Positions 1 to 9,578 of a stretch of 64,000 nucleotides of DNA are shown here, in pieces. The DNA is from an uncultured Duncaniella sp. GTDB lineage: Bacteria > Bacteroidota > Bacteroidia > Bacteroidales > Muribaculaceae. Location: NCBI GenBank assembly GCA_958352885.1, contig CATWQI010000011.1:1-64000 (forward strand). The letters are read 5' to 3'. The notes beneath the pieces were generated by a model that did not search any database, was not told the DNA's origin, and saw only the letters and a list, made by a program, of their open reading frames with translations. Position 1 is the stretch's first letter. Each line of letters starts with the position of its first letter. Made by a program: the position numbers and the translations under genes.

Positions 1-2931
1 AACATGCTCGACGAGGTCATAACCGTAGCTTACGGTACTGCAAAACGTTCGGCATTCACAGGCTCTGCATCGGTGCTTGACGCATCACAAATCGAGGCTG
101 TGCAGGTGACCAATCCCGTTGATGCGCTCAAGGGCAAGGTGTCCGGTGTGCAAATCAACTCAGCATCAGGTCAGCCCGGTTCCTCACCCACCGTGTTAAT
201 CCGCGGTATCTCTTCAATCACCGCCGGTGTAACCCCTCTTATGGTGGTTGACGGCACACCTTATGCAGGCAGTCTCGATAATATCTCCACACAGGATATC
301 GAGTCTATCACAGTGCTCAAGGATGCAGCATCCGCAGCTCTTTACGGTGCCCGTGGTGCAAACGGTGTCATCCTTATCACTACCAAGCGAGGCAAAGGCG
401 GTAACGCAAGGGTTACATTTGATGCCAAATGGGGCTCAAACTCCCGTGCCACAAGCGATTATGATGTCATCACATCGCCCGCACAGTATATGGAGACCTA
501 TGGCCGTGCTCTCGGCAACTATTTCACCAATACTTTGGGCGTTCCCTCCGACCAGGTGATGGATTATGTGAACACATTCATGTTCACCAACCTCCGTCTC
601 AGCAACGGAGCAACAGTCCAGACTACCTTGGGCTACAACGTGTTTACCACTCCTGAAGGAGAGGGACTTCTTCTTGACGGTTACAAATTCAACCCCAACG
701 CAACAGCGGGCCGCCTTGTAAATGTAGACGGAATGGAATACTGGGTGCAGCCTGACGACTGGCGCAAGGCAGCATACAAGAACGCTCTTCGTCAGGAATA
801 CAACCTGAATGTGTCGCAGGCCAATGACCGCAGCTCATTCTTCGCATCAGCAAGTTACCTCAACAACGAGGGCATCTCTCCCAACTCAGGCTACGAGCGC
901 TTCACAGGCCGTCTGTCCGCCGACCTCCAGGCTAAAAGCTGGCTCAAAGTGGGTGCCAACATGAGCTACACACATTTCAACCAGAATCAATTCGGTGACG
1001 ACGGCAGCAGCTCATCATCCGGCAACATATTCGCCGTCGCCAACGTGCTCGCCCCCATTTATCCGCTCTTCATCCGTGACGCCAACAAGCAAATCATGTA
1101 TGACGAGAATGGAAACAAGCTATATGACTACGGTGACGGACTCAATGCCGGCATGCAACGTCCGGTGTTCTCCAACGCCAACCCCATCTCACAGAACATT
1201 CTTGACAAGAACAAGGCTGAAGGCAATGCTATGACAGCAACAGGATTTGCTGAAATCCGTTTCCTCCGTGACTTCAAGTTCACTACCAACAACAGCATGA
1301 ACCTTTACGAGACACGCGAGACCTCGGTTACCAACCCCTTCTTCGGACAGTATGCCACTTCAAACGGTATCGTGGACAAGCTGCACACACGCCGCATAGA
1401 CTACACTTACCAGCAACTTCTCAACTGGACACGCCAGTTTGACAGACACAACATCAATGTGCTCCTCGGTCATGAGAACTACTGGAACAAGTATTACTAT
1501 CTGTACGCAAACGGAAGCAACATGCTCCTCCCCGACAACGAGGAGATAGCAGGCACCGTACTGTCAGGCAATAACAATTCATATACAACCGATTACAACA
1601 ACGAAGGCTGGTTCGGACGTGTGAACTATGACTATGACAGCAAATACTTCGGCAGCGTGTCATTCCGTCGTGACGCATCTTCACGCTTTGACCCCAAGCA
1701 CCGCTGGGGTAACTTCTGGTCGGCTTCGGCTGCATGGATTATCTCAAAGGAGGCATTCTTCAATGCTCCATGGGTAGACATGTTGAAAATCAAAGCTTCG
1801 TATGGCGAGCAGGGCAACGACAACATCGGTAACTTCCGCTACATCAATACTTATACCATAGAGAACGCCGACGGCTATCCCGCAGCGATTCCCGATACCA
1901 TGGGTAACCCCAATATCTCATGGGAAAAGGGTGGCAACTTCAATGCCGGTGTGGATTTCAGCTTCTTCAATGAACGCCTGTCAGGTACAGTTGAAGGATT
2001 CATCCGCAAGACTTCCGACATGCTCTTCTCATTCCCCCTCCCCCCGAGCTATGGCTATACTTCTTACTATGACAACGTAGGTGATATGATTAACCGAGGT
2101 TTCGAAATCGACCTGCACGGCGACATCATCCGCACACGCGACATCACTTGGTCAGCCAACTTCAATCTCACCTGGTACAAAAACAAGATTTCACGCCTAC
2201 CGGACGAGCGTAAGACAATGGTGGTTGACGGAGTGGGAGGTTATAGCTCCGGCAGCTACTTCTACGGTGAAGGAGAATCGCTTTACACCTATCGAATCAA
2301 GAAATACGCAGGTGTCGACGCTGAAACAGGCCAATCACTCTGGTACAAAAATGTGACCGACGAGAAAGGCAACATCATCGACCGTACCACCACTGCAGCC
2401 TATGCGGACGCTGACTACTATCTCTGTGGCACAGCGCTTCCCTCCACCTACGGTGGTTTCGGAACATCAGTTAACGCCTACGGCTTTGACTTCGCAATCG
2501 ACTTCACCTATCAGCTTGGCGGTCAGGTATACGACTCTTCATACGCAAGCCTTATGAGTGTTCCTTACGCCAGCTCAAGAGGTAATGCCATGCACAAGGA
2601 CCTCTGGAACGCATGGTCTCCCGAAAACACCTCTTCCGACATTCCCCGTCTGCAGTTCGGCGACCAGTATGCAGCCGCATCATCTGACCGCTTCCTGACC
2701 AGCGCATCTTACCTTGCGCTCCAGAGCATCAACTTCGGCTATACCATCCCCGCCAACTTAACCAAAAAAATTGATGTTGAGCGTATCCGTGTATACCTCA
2801 ATTGCGACAATGTTGCTCTCTGGAGCAAGCGTAAAGGCCTTGACCCACGCCAGTCAATCACCGGCGCCACAACCAATGCCTACTATGCACCCATCCGCAC
2901 AATCTCGGGTGGCATAAATGTAACATTCTAA
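1..2931 (+). CDS. SusC/RagA-type TonB-dependent outer-membrane receptor (5' end missing)
   Basis: Outer-membrane receptor that, with a SusD lipoprotein, imports glycans or peptides using TonB energy. The frame is open from base 1. The visible protein begins at the LDEVITVAYGT segment that precedes the plug domain in SusC proteins, so the signal peptide and the usual carboxypeptidase-like regulatory domain lie before the window. The plug (about residues 20-145) holds the SusC signatures DIESITVLKDAASAALYG and GANGVILITTKRG; the rest is a beta-barrel ending in a short hydrophobic strand (GGINVTF). About 976 residues are seen, compared with 1000-1100 for complete family members. The SusD gene follows after 18 bases. 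The substrate cannot be read from the sequence. The internal ATG at base 4 is not taken as the true start. Confidence 0.95.
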   Translation, partial: NMLDEVITVAYGTAKRSAFTGSASVLDASQIEAVQVTNPVDALKGKVSGVQINSASGQPGSSPTVLIRGISSITAGVTPLMVVDGTPYAGSLDNISTQDIESITVLKDAASAALYGARGANGVILITTKRGKGGNARVTFDAKWGSNSRATSDYDVITSPAQYMETYGRALGNYFTNTLGVPSDQVMDYVNTFMFTNLRLSNGATVQTTLGYNVFTTPEGEGLLLDGYKFNPNATAGRLVNVDGMEYWVQPDDWRKAAYKNALRQEYNLNVSQANDRSSFFASASYLNNEGISPNSGYERFTGRLSADLQAKSWLKVGANMSYTHFNQNQFGDDGSSSSSGNIFAVANVLAPIYPLFIRDANKQIMYDENGNKLYDYGDGLNAGMQRPVFSNANPISQNILDKNKAEGNAMTATGFAEIRFLRDFKFTTNNSMNLYETRETSVTNPFFGQYATSNGIVDKLHTRRIDYTYQQLLNWTRQFDRHNINVLLGHENYWNKYYYLYANGSNMLLPDNEEIAGTVLSGNNNSYTTDYNNEGWFGRVNYDYDSKYFGSVSFRRDASSRFDPKHRWGNFWSASAAWIISKEAFFNAPWVDMLKIKASYGEQGNDNIGNFRYINTYTIENADGYPAAIPDTMGNPNISWEKGGNFNAGVDFSFFNERLSGTVEGFIRKTSDMLFSFPLPPSYGYTSYYDNVGDMINRGFEIDLHGDIIRTRDITWSANFNLTWYKNKISRLPDERKTMVVDGVGGYSSGSYFYGEGESLYTYRIKKYAGVDAETGQSLWYKNVTDEKGNIIDRTTTAAYADADYYLCGTALPSTYGGFGTSVNAYGFDFAIDFTYQLGGQVYDSSYASLMSVPYASSRGNAMHKDLWNAWSPENTSSDIPRLQFGDQYAAASSDRFLTSASYLALQSINFGYTIPANLTKKIDVERIRVYLNCDNVALWSKRKGLDPRQSITGATTNAYYAPIRTISGGINVTF

Positions 2932-2949
2932 TTTATCAGAAGACTTACA

Positions 2950-4593
2950 ATGAAAACTATATTTAAATCGACTTTAGTGTTTGCCCTCGCAGCCGGCGCC
3001 ACTCTCACCAGCTGTATCGACGAGGTTGAACCTACCAACGGTGTGACCCAGGACCAGCTCGACGGGTCAATAAAAGCCGGAGAGGCAATGATTGCCGCAA
3101 TGCCAGGTCACATGGTGGCATGGAACTCGGGATACCAGGAGTGGCACGGTGATTTCGGTTACTCATCCATGATGCATATACGTGACCTCATGACCGGTGA
3201 CATGACTACTAACGGAAACGGACTCAACTACGACCAGTGGTGGCCCTATGAGGAGGCGTATGTAACCGAAAGCTCAGCATATGCACAGCGCATATGGAAC
3301 TACTACACCGTCCAGGTCCAGACCTCAAACATAGCTGCCGCCTATTACAATGCAGATATCGAATCGGAAGCAGGCAAGGGTGCCCGCGCCATAGCACTCG
3401 CATTCCGTGCAATGAGCTATCTTGACATGGCACGCTGGTATGAATTCCTGCCTAACTCTCTCACCACCGCCATCAATTCCAAAGGCAATGACGTGACAGG
3501 ACTTACCGTTCCCATTGTGACCGAATATACCACTGAGGAAGAAGCCCGCAACAATCCCCGAGCCACACGTCAGGAAATGGTTGATTTCATCCTTTCCGAC
3601 CTCAAATATGCAGAGGAGAACATCGGGTACTCATCTTATGCCGGCGACAAGCTCTTCCCCGGTCTGGATTGCGTATATGGATTGTACTCTCGTCTATACA
3701 TGTGGATTGAAGACTACAACAAAGCCGCCGAGTACGCAGAAAAAGCTTTGAATGCCGCTAAACAATATGGCAGAAGTGTTCTACGTGAAGATGAATGGAC
3801 CAATACGTCGACAGGCTTCAACACACTTGAAACTCCGTCATGGATGTGGGGTCTGAAATTTGAGAAGGAGAATCGTCCTGTCACTTCAGGTATCTGTAAC
3901 TGGACCTCAATGGTCAGCGCAGAAACAGAATATGGTTATGCAGCTGTACTCAATCTTCCGTATCTCGGACCCGGCGCATGCCCGGTAGTAGATGCTTCTA
4001 TGTACGACCGTATCCCCGATACAGACTTCCGCAAATTCTCATGGATTGCACCTGCCGGGACTGCATTGGCAAACAGCACTCCGCTGATCGAGCCCACTTA
4101 CATCAGATATTTCGCAACCTACGGTCCCTATTGTGCTATCAAATTCCGTCCCGGCATGGGTAATACAACTGATTACACCGTCGGCTCTTCTACTGCCGTC
4201 CCGGTAATGCGTATCGAGGAAATGTGGTTCAACTATATCGAGTCTGTAGCCCACACTTCACCGGCACAAGGCAAGACATTGCTTGAACAGTGGATGCAAA
4301 CATACCGTGACGAGAATTACACATGCTCAGCGACTTCACAGGATGACATAATCGAGGAAATCATTTTCCAGAAGCGTGTGGAATTCTGGGGTGAAGGACT
4401 CACCTTCTGGGATATCAAGCGTCTCAATTACTCAGTAACCCGCGACTATCCCGGCACAAACTTCTATGGTGACGCAGCATTCAATAGTGTAGGTCGCCCT
4501 GCCTGGATGAACATGGTGTTCGTCCAGACCGAAGGCAACAACAATGCCGGAGTGGCAAACTGGAACAATCCTGATTTCTCACAGTACTACTAA
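2950..4593 (+). CDS. SusD/RagB-family nutrient-binding outer-membrane lipoprotein
   Basis: Surface lipoprotein that caps its SusC partner and captures the ligand. It has 547 residues. The N-terminus is a lipoprotein signal (Lys2, hydrophobic core, then LTSC with Cys22). The body is the alpha-helical TPR-like SusD fold, and the C-terminal region carries the family-typical stretch IIFQKRVEFWGEGLTFWDIK. It is rich in Trp and Tyr, as expected for a ligand-binding face. It lies 18 bases after the SusC gene and is followed by a hairpin terminator. No glycoside hydrolase, sulfatase or peptidase follows, so any enzymes of this locus must be upstream of the window or elsewhere. Confidence 0.95.
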   Translation: MKTIFKSTLVFALAAGATLTSCIDEVEPTNGVTQDQLDGSIKAGEAMIAAMPGHMVAWNSGYQEWHGDFGYSSMMHIRDLMTGDMTTNGNGLNYDQWWPYEEAYVTESSAYAQRIWNYYTVQVQTSNIAAAYYNADIESEAGKGARAIALAFRAMSYLDMARWYEFLPNSLTTAINSKGNDVTGLTVPIVTEYTTEEEARNNPRATRQEMVDFILSDLKYAEENIGYSSYAGDKLFPGLDCVYGLYSRLYMWIEDYNKAAEYAEKALNAAKQYGRSVLREDEWTNTSTGFNTLETPSWMWGLKFEKENRPVTSGICNWTSMVSAETEYGYAAVLNLPYLGPGACPVVDASMYDRIPDTDFRKFSWIAPAGTALANSTPLIEPTYIRYFATYGPYCAIKFRPGMGNTTDYTVGSSTAVPVMRIEEMWFNYIESVAHTSPAQGKTLLEQWMQTYRDENYTCSATSQDDIIEEIIFQKRVEFWGEGLTFWDIKRLNYSVTRDYPGTNFYGDAAFNSVGRPAWMNMVFVQTEGNNNAGVANWNNPDFSQYY

Positions 4594-4634
4594 CACTTTC
4601 GAAAATTTTATCTGATTACAGATAAATATCCATC

Positions 4635-4675
4635 AATCAGGTGTGACTCATAAGCTGAATCACACCTGATTTTTG
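4635..4675 (+). terminator. Rho-independent terminator after susD
   Basis: A 12-base inverted repeat (4635-4646 with 4660-4671), extended inward by three pairs after one mismatch, is followed by a short T run. It ends the SusC/SusD transcript. The T run also supplies the TTTG taken as the -33 box of the next promoter. Confidence 0.85.
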
Positions 4676-4701
4676 TATATCTGCTTTTTTTAGTAATTTT
4701 G
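4672..4701 (+). promoter_or_regulatory. Bacteroidetes-type promoter for tadA
   Basis: TTTG at 4672-4675 and TAATTTTG (TAnnTTTG) at 4694-4701 are separated by 18 bases, matching the primary-sigma promoter of Bacteroidetes. The tadA ATG lies about 30 bases downstream. Confidence 0.7.
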
Positions 4702-4731
4702 GAGTGACGGTTAATCTATGAATTGACAATT

Positions 4732-5181
4732 ATGACGCAGGAAGATAAAGATATACGCTATATGCGGATGGCACTCGCCGAGGCGCGCGAAGCCATGGCT
4801 CAGGACGAGATACCCATCGGCGCAGTGATTGTGTCGCCTAAAGGCAATGTGATAGGCAGGGGGCACAACCTGACTGAAGCACTTACTGATGTATCCGCCC
4901 ACGCCGAAATGCAGGCTATCACAGCAGCAGCATCGACTCTGGGTGGCAAATATCTGCAAGGATGCACGCTATATGTCACGGTGGAGCCATGCCTGATGTG
5001 CGCCGGAGCCATAGGCTGGGCGCAGATAGGACGGATAGTCTACGGCGCCCCCGATGACAAGCGCGGCTACCGGGTGTTCACCTCACGTTCGCCATTCCAT
5101 CCCAAGGCCACAGTGACCGCCGGCATCCTTGCCGACGAATCGGCGGAGCTGATGCGCACTTTTTTCAAGGACAAACGTTAA
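4732..5181 (+). CDS. tadA: tRNA-specific adenosine deaminase
   Basis: Zinc-dependent deaminase that converts A34 to inosine in the tRNA wobble position (tRNA-Arg(ACG) in bacteria). It has 149 residues, normal for TadA. The cytidine/deoxycytidylate deaminase zinc motif is complete: H57-A-E59 (zinc ligand and proton shuttle) and P86-C87-L-M-C90 (zinc ligands). The frame also allows a TTG start at 4723, but the ATG at 4732 gives the usual N-terminus (MTQEDKDIRYM) and fits the promoter. The sirtuin gene follows 76 bases downstream on the same strand, and I see no terminator between them. Confidence 0.93.
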   Translation: MTQEDKDIRYMRMALAEAREAMAQDEIPIGAVIVSPKGNVIGRGHNLTEALTDVSAHAEMQAITAAASTLGGKYLQGCTLYVTVEPCLMCAGAIGWAQIGRIVYGAPDDKRGYRVFTSRSPFHPKATVTAGILADESAELMRTFFKDKR

Positions 5182-5257
5182 AATAAGATAGGGAGCCGGC
5201 TGCCGTCCATTCCATCCCTACGGCAATCCATGCCCCCTAACCTTAAAAATAAAGAAT

Positions 5258-5950
5258 ATGAAACCGAAATTAGTAATATCCACCGGCGCAGGCATCAGTG
5301 CGGAAAGCGGAGTGTCGACCTTCCGTGACGCAGGAGGTCTGTGGGAAAATTATCCCGTCATGGATGTATGCAGTGCGGAAGGGTTCGCACGCAATCCGGC
5401 TCTTGTACACCAATTCTACAACGAGCGCCGCAAAGGATTGATAAAATGCAGCCCCAATGCCGCACATCTCGGACTTGTGGAACTTGAGAAATGGTACGAT
5501 GTATACGTGATAACACAGAATGTAGACGACCTTCATGAACGTGCCGGAAGCAAGAACCTGCTGCACCTGCACGGAGAACTCATGAAAGTACGCTCCATGG
5601 CTGACGAGACAAGGGTCTACACCCTCGACGAGGAGCATCTGGAGACTTCGCCCGACACACGTGACGAGCACGGCGACCCGGTGCGTCCGCACATCGTATT
5701 CTTCCAGGAAGCGGTGCCGAACATCGAACGTGCCATCGAATGGGCACAGGAAGCTGACATATTCGTCGTGATAGGCACCTCACTCGCCGTATATCCGGCT
5801 GCATCCCTCCTCCATTACGTGCGTCCGGGTGTACCGGTCTATTATATCGACCCGCGTCCGGCTGCCGTGCCGTCAAACGTCACTGTAATCCCCAAACCTG
5901 CCACCGAAGGTGTGGCAGAACTTATCAGGCTGCTGCGAGGCGATAATTAA
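5258..5950 (+). CDS. Sir2-family NAD-dependent protein deacylase, zinc-less variant
   Basis: Removes acyl groups from lysines using NAD+. It has 230 residues. Visible motifs are GAGISAESG (9-18), TQNVDDLH (86-93), HLHG with the catalytic base H105, and IGTSLAVYPAA. Y54 and R57 in FYNERR match the Tyr/Arg pair that gives class III sirtuins (SIRT5, CobB) activity on succinyl and malonyl lysine. The segment between HLHGE and RPHIVFF, where most sirtuins carry four zinc-binding cysteines, contains none; the only cysteines are C38 and C64. Loss of the zinc ribbon also occurs in some other Bacteroidetes homologues to my knowledge, so this is probably lineage-typical and not damage. Confidence 0.9.
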   Translation: MKPKLVISTGAGISAESGVSTFRDAGGLWENYPVMDVCSAEGFARNPALVHQFYNERRKGLIKCSPNAAHLGLVELEKWYDVYVITQNVDDLHERAGSKNLLHLHGELMKVRSMADETRVYTLDEEHLETSPDTRDEHGDPVRPHIVFFQEAVPNIERAIEWAQEADIFVVIGTSLAVYPAASLLHYVRPGVPVYYIDPRPAAVPSNVTVIPKPATEGVAELIRLLRGDN

Positions 5951-6023
5951 CATTTGTGAAAAGTGCGGCAACAGCGTACAGGTCTGATTTCATGAATTAA
6001 TTTCGGGCTATGGCTGATGTCAG

Positions 6024-6055
6024 TTTGGGAATGTTAATTGTTTTTCCTAACTTTG
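6024..6055 (+). promoter_or_regulatory. Bacteroidetes-type promoter for topA
   Basis: TTTG at 6024-6027, a 20-base spacer, and TAACTTTG at 6048-6055. It lies in the 180-base gap between the sirtuin gene and topA. The predicted leader is about 70 bases. Confidence 0.75.
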
Positions 6056-6130
6056 CCGATTGAATTGAAACGGTGGCGTGTGTCATGGCACTTCACCGAT
6101 TTTGTGACACATAGAAGTTTACTGATTTAG

Positions 6131-8470
6131 ATGATTAAAAATCTCGTTATAGTAGAGTCTCCAGCGAAGGCGAAGACAATCGAAAAGTTCCTCGGCAAAG
6201 ACTACAAGGTAATGTCGAGCTACGGGCATATCCGCGATTTGCGCAAGAAGGATATCAGCATCAACGTAGATTCTGATTTCCAGCCCGTCTATGAAATCCC
6301 AGCCGAGAAGAAGCCTCTTGTGGCTGAGTTGAAGAAAGCAGCCAAGGAAGCTCAGACCGTATGGCTCGCTTCCGATGAGGACCGCGAAGGGGAAGCGATT
6401 GCATGGCACCTCTACGAGGTTCTTGACCTGAAACCGGAGAATACCCGCCGCATCGTGTTCCATGAAATCACCAAAAATGCCATTCTCAATGCCATCGAGC
6501 ACCCGAGAGAAATAGACATCAACCTTGTGGACGCACAGCAGGCACGCCGTGTGCTCGACCGTCTCGTGGGATTCGAGCTTTCACCGGTGCTTTGGAAGAA
6601 AATCAAGCCGGCACTCTCAGCCGGGCGAGTGCAGTCAGTGGCTGTGAGGCTGATAGTGGACCGGGAGAACGAGATAAACGAATTTAAATCCGAAACCTAT
6701 TACCGTGTCACAGCACTCTTCACCGTTCCCGGAGGCGCACAGCTCCAAGCCGAACTGTCACGCCGTCTGCCGGACGAAAAGAGTGCCAGAGAATTTCTTG
6801 ACGCATGCGCCGGGTCAGTATTCACCGTGTCGGACATCTCTGTAAAACCCGTCAAGAAATCCCCCGCACCCCCCTTCACCACCTCGACCCTACAGCAGGA
6901 GGCAGGCAGGAAACTCGGGTTTACCGTGTCACAAACCATGATGATAGCGCAGAAACTCTACGAAGCAGGTCACATCACCTACATGCGTACCGACTCGCTC
7001 AACCTCTCCTCTCTTGCCCTCAACTCCATCTCCAAGCTTATCAATGAGGAACTTGGCGAACGCTATCTGAAAATACGCAAGTACCACACCCATTCCAAGG
7101 GCGCGCAGGAGGCACACGAAGCCATACGCCCCACATATATCGACAAAGAGACCATCGACGGCACAGCGCAGGAAAAACGTCTGTACCGGCTGATACGGCT
7201 CCGCACCATGGCATCACAGATGGCTGACGCCGAACTTGAGAAAACAACCATCGACATAACACCTTCCAAGCGCCAGGAGCATTTCACAGCCACCGGCGAG
7301 GTACTCAAATTCGACGGTTTCTTGAGGGTCTATCTGGAGGGTAACGACGACGACAATGAATCGTCAGCCGACGACACCATACTCCCTAAGATGTCAATCG
7401 GCGACAACCTGAAAGCCGACAATATCACTGCCACCGAGCGTTACACACTCGCACCGCCTCGCTATACGGAGGCTTCGCTCGTCAAGAAAATGGAGGATTT
7501 GGGTATTGGACGCCCGTCGACCTATGCCCCTACCATCTCCACCATACAGCACCGCGAGTACATCATGAAAGGTGAGAAACCCGGTGTGAAGCGCAATTTC
7601 AACCAGCTCGTACTTGATGCCAAAGGTAAAATCGCTGAAAAGACCAAGACTGAGAATGTTGGCGCCGAGAAAGGGAAATTAATCCCCACCGACACCGGCA
7701 TAATCGTCAACGAGTTCCTGACCAAACATTTCCCCGACATCCTCGACTACGATTTCACAGCCAGCATGGAAGAGAAGTTTGACCAGATAGCGGAAGGCAA
7801 CAGCGACTGGAATCGCGAGATAGCCGACTTCTACACACTGTTCCATCCGGAGGTTGAGAAAGCTCACGACATGCACACCGAGCACAAAATAGGCGAGCGC
7901 ATACTCGGCAATGACCCACAGACCGGAGAACCCGTATCAGTCAAAATCGGCAGATTCGGTCCCATCGTGCAGATTGGCTCGGCTGACAGCGAGACGAAAC
8001 CACGTTTCGCCTCACTGCGCAAGGAGCAGAGTGTGTTTGACATAACACTCGAAGAGGCGATGAAGCTATTCGAACTGCCAAGAGAAGTGGGAGAATTCGA
8101 GGGCAAACCGGTAGTGGCAGCTGTAGGGCGCTTCGGTCCATATCTGCGCCACGACGGCAAATTTGTCTCCATTCCCAAAAACATCTCCCCCACATCTATC
8201 TCACTCGAGGAAGCCGAAGAGCTTATCAAAGCCAAACGGGAGGCTGACAACAACAAGATAGTAAAGACATTTGACGAGGATACCGACGTGCAGATACTCA
8301 ACGGTCGCTACGGCGTATACATCTCTTATAAAAAGGGTAACTACAAGATACCCAAGAATGTATCAGACCCCACAACCCTTACGTTGGAGCAAGTGCGTGA
8401 AATCATATCCGAACAGGACAAAGCGCCCAAGAAGACCGTTAAACGCACCACCCGCACAAAGAAATCATAA
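6131..8470 (+). CDS. topA: DNA topoisomerase I (type IA)
   Basis: Relaxes negative supercoils through a 5'-phosphotyrosine intermediate. It has 779 residues. The Toprim domain begins at residue 3 (NLVIVESPAKAKTIEKFL) with acidic residues E9, D82, D84 and E86. The catalytic tyrosine is Y284 in HITYMRTDS. The C-terminus has three glycine-rich repeats starting GRFGP, GRFGP and GRYGV (about residues 607, 667 and 726), followed by a Lys/Arg-rich tail. There are no CxxC zinc fingers, so this is the repeat-type C-terminus and not the E. coli zinc-ribbon type. The pseudouridine synthase gene starts 21 bases after the stop and is probably co-transcribed. Confidence 0.97.
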   Translation: MIKNLVIVESPAKAKTIEKFLGKDYKVMSSYGHIRDLRKKDISINVDSDFQPVYEIPAEKKPLVAELKKAAKEAQTVWLASDEDREGEAIAWHLYEVLDLKPENTRRIVFHEITKNAILNAIEHPREIDINLVDAQQARRVLDRLVGFELSPVLWKKIKPALSAGRVQSVAVRLIVDRENEINEFKSETYYRVTALFTVPGGAQLQAELSRRLPDEKSAREFLDACAGSVFTVSDISVKPVKKSPAPPFTTSTLQQEAGRKLGFTVSQTMMIAQKLYEAGHITYMRTDSLNLSSLALNSISKLINEELGERYLKIRKYHTHSKGAQEAHEAIRPTYIDKETIDGTAQEKRLYRLIRLRTMASQMADAELEKTTIDITPSKRQEHFTATGEVLKFDGFLRVYLEGNDDDNESSADDTILPKMSIGDNLKADNITATERYTLAPPRYTEASLVKKMEDLGIGRPSTYAPTISTIQHREYIMKGEKPGVKRNFNQLVLDAKGKIAEKTKTENVGAEKGKLIPTDTGIIVNEFLTKHFPDILDYDFTASMEEKFDQIAEGNSDWNREIADFYTLFHPEVEKAHDMHTEHKIGERILGNDPQTGEPVSVKIGRFGPIVQIGSADSETKPRFASLRKEQSVFDITLEEAMKLFELPREVGEFEGKPVVAAVGRFGPYLRHDGKFVSIPKNISPTSISLEEAEELIKAKREADNNKIVKTFDEDTDVQILNGRYGVYISYKKGNYKIPKNVSDPTTLTLEQVREIISEQDKAPKKTVKRTTRTKKS

Positions 8471-8491
8471 CCACGTCCATCCCCGCAACTT

Positions 8492-9430
8492 ATGGCACAG
8501 AAACCATTCAACACCAAGCCCGGCTCGGAGCGCAACCGATTCAAGCCGGACGTCATAGAGCATTACACAGTCGAGAGCGAAGCTCCTCTGATGGAGTTTC
8601 TAATCGCTTCGATGCCTGAACGCAAGCGTACTACAATCAAGAATCTGCTCTCACACAACCAGGTGGCAGTCAACGGTATTCCCACTACACAGTTTGACAC
8701 ACCGCTTGCCCCAGGCGACGAGGTGAAAGTCAATCTCTCTCGTGAATTCAGAGTATTCTATAACCGACGCCTGAAACTTGTATATGAGGATGACGACATA
8801 ATAGTGGTAAACAAAGGTTACGGGCTCCTATCGATGGGCACGGACAAAATCAAGGAAGGGACTGCTTACAGCATCCTGCGTGATTATCTGAAATGGCAGG
8901 ATCCCCGCAATAAGCTATTCATAGTCCACCGTCTTGACCGTGACACATCAGGACTTATGGTATTCGCAAAGAGCGTTGAAGCGAAGGAACGCCTGCAACA
9001 TAATTGGAACAACATGGTACTCAGCCGCAAGTATCTTGCCGTTGTGGAAGGCAAACCGGAGCCGGAGGAAGGGGAAGTGAGAAGCTATCTCGCAGAAAAC
9101 AGCCGTTTCGAAGTATACTCCACAAACAATCCCGCCGAGGGACAACTCGCCATAACCCGATACAAGACATTGCGCTCACGCAACGGATATTCGCTCATGG
9201 AAGTGACACTTGACACAGGGCGCAAGAACCAGATACGCGTACACATGAAGGATCTGGGGCACCCCATCACCGGCGACCGCCGATATGGTGCAAAGTCCTC
9301 ACCGATCCACCGCATGGCACTGCATGCGCAGACTCTGCGCTTCGTACACCCGATTACACGCAAGGATATGAACTTCACAACACCCATACCGGCATCATTC
9401 GCTAAGATGGTGGCAGGAGGAGGCGCCTGA
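8492..9430 (+). CDS. RluA-family RNA pseudouridine synthase
   Basis: Isomerises uridine to pseudouridine in rRNA or tRNA. It has 312 residues: an S4 RNA-binding domain (about 30-85, with KNLLSHNQVAVNG) followed by the RluA catalytic domain. The signature HRLDRDTSG has D149 as catalytic aspartate, and motif III appears as GRKNQIRVHM. The S4 domain makes it closer to RluC/RluD than to RluA itself, but the target nucleotide cannot be assigned. It follows topA closely and ends before a strong two-way terminator. Confidence 0.93.
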   Translation: MAQKPFNTKPGSERNRFKPDVIEHYTVESEAPLMEFLIASMPERKRTTIKNLLSHNQVAVNGIPTTQFDTPLAPGDEVKVNLSREFRVFYNRRLKLVYEDDDIIVVNKGYGLLSMGTDKIKEGTAYSILRDYLKWQDPRNKLFIVHRLDRDTSGLMVFAKSVEAKERLQHNWNNMVLSRKYLAVVEGKPEPEEGEVRSYLAENSRFEVYSTNNPAEGQLAITRYKTLRSRNGYSLMEVTLDTGRKNQIRVHMKDLGHPITGDRRYGAKSSPIHRMALHAQTLRFVHPITRKDMNFTTPIPASFAKMVAGGGA

Positions 9431-9466
9431 CAGATACGTTAAGAATATACAATACAACACTGGCAA

Positions 9467-9516
9467 AAAAATAATGCGTGGCAAAACCGGAATCCGGTCT
9501 GCCACGCATTATTTTT
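9467..9516. terminator. Bidirectional terminator between convergent genes
   Basis: A 17-base perfect inverted repeat (9467-9483 with 9500-9516), A-rich on its left edge and T-rich on its right, carries a second small palindrome (ACCGG/CCGGT) in its loop. It can end both the pseudouridine synthase transcript and the M3 peptidase transcript. Confidence 0.88.
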
Positions 9517-9578
9517 ATTCATCCGTCAGTCGGATAGCACACGCTTGTAGAAGAGATGCGCATCCGATTGTTATGACA

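Noticed and set aside
1..4593. Complete polysaccharide utilisation locus
   Set aside because: Only SusC (partial) and SusD are present; no enzyme or regulator follows on the visible side.
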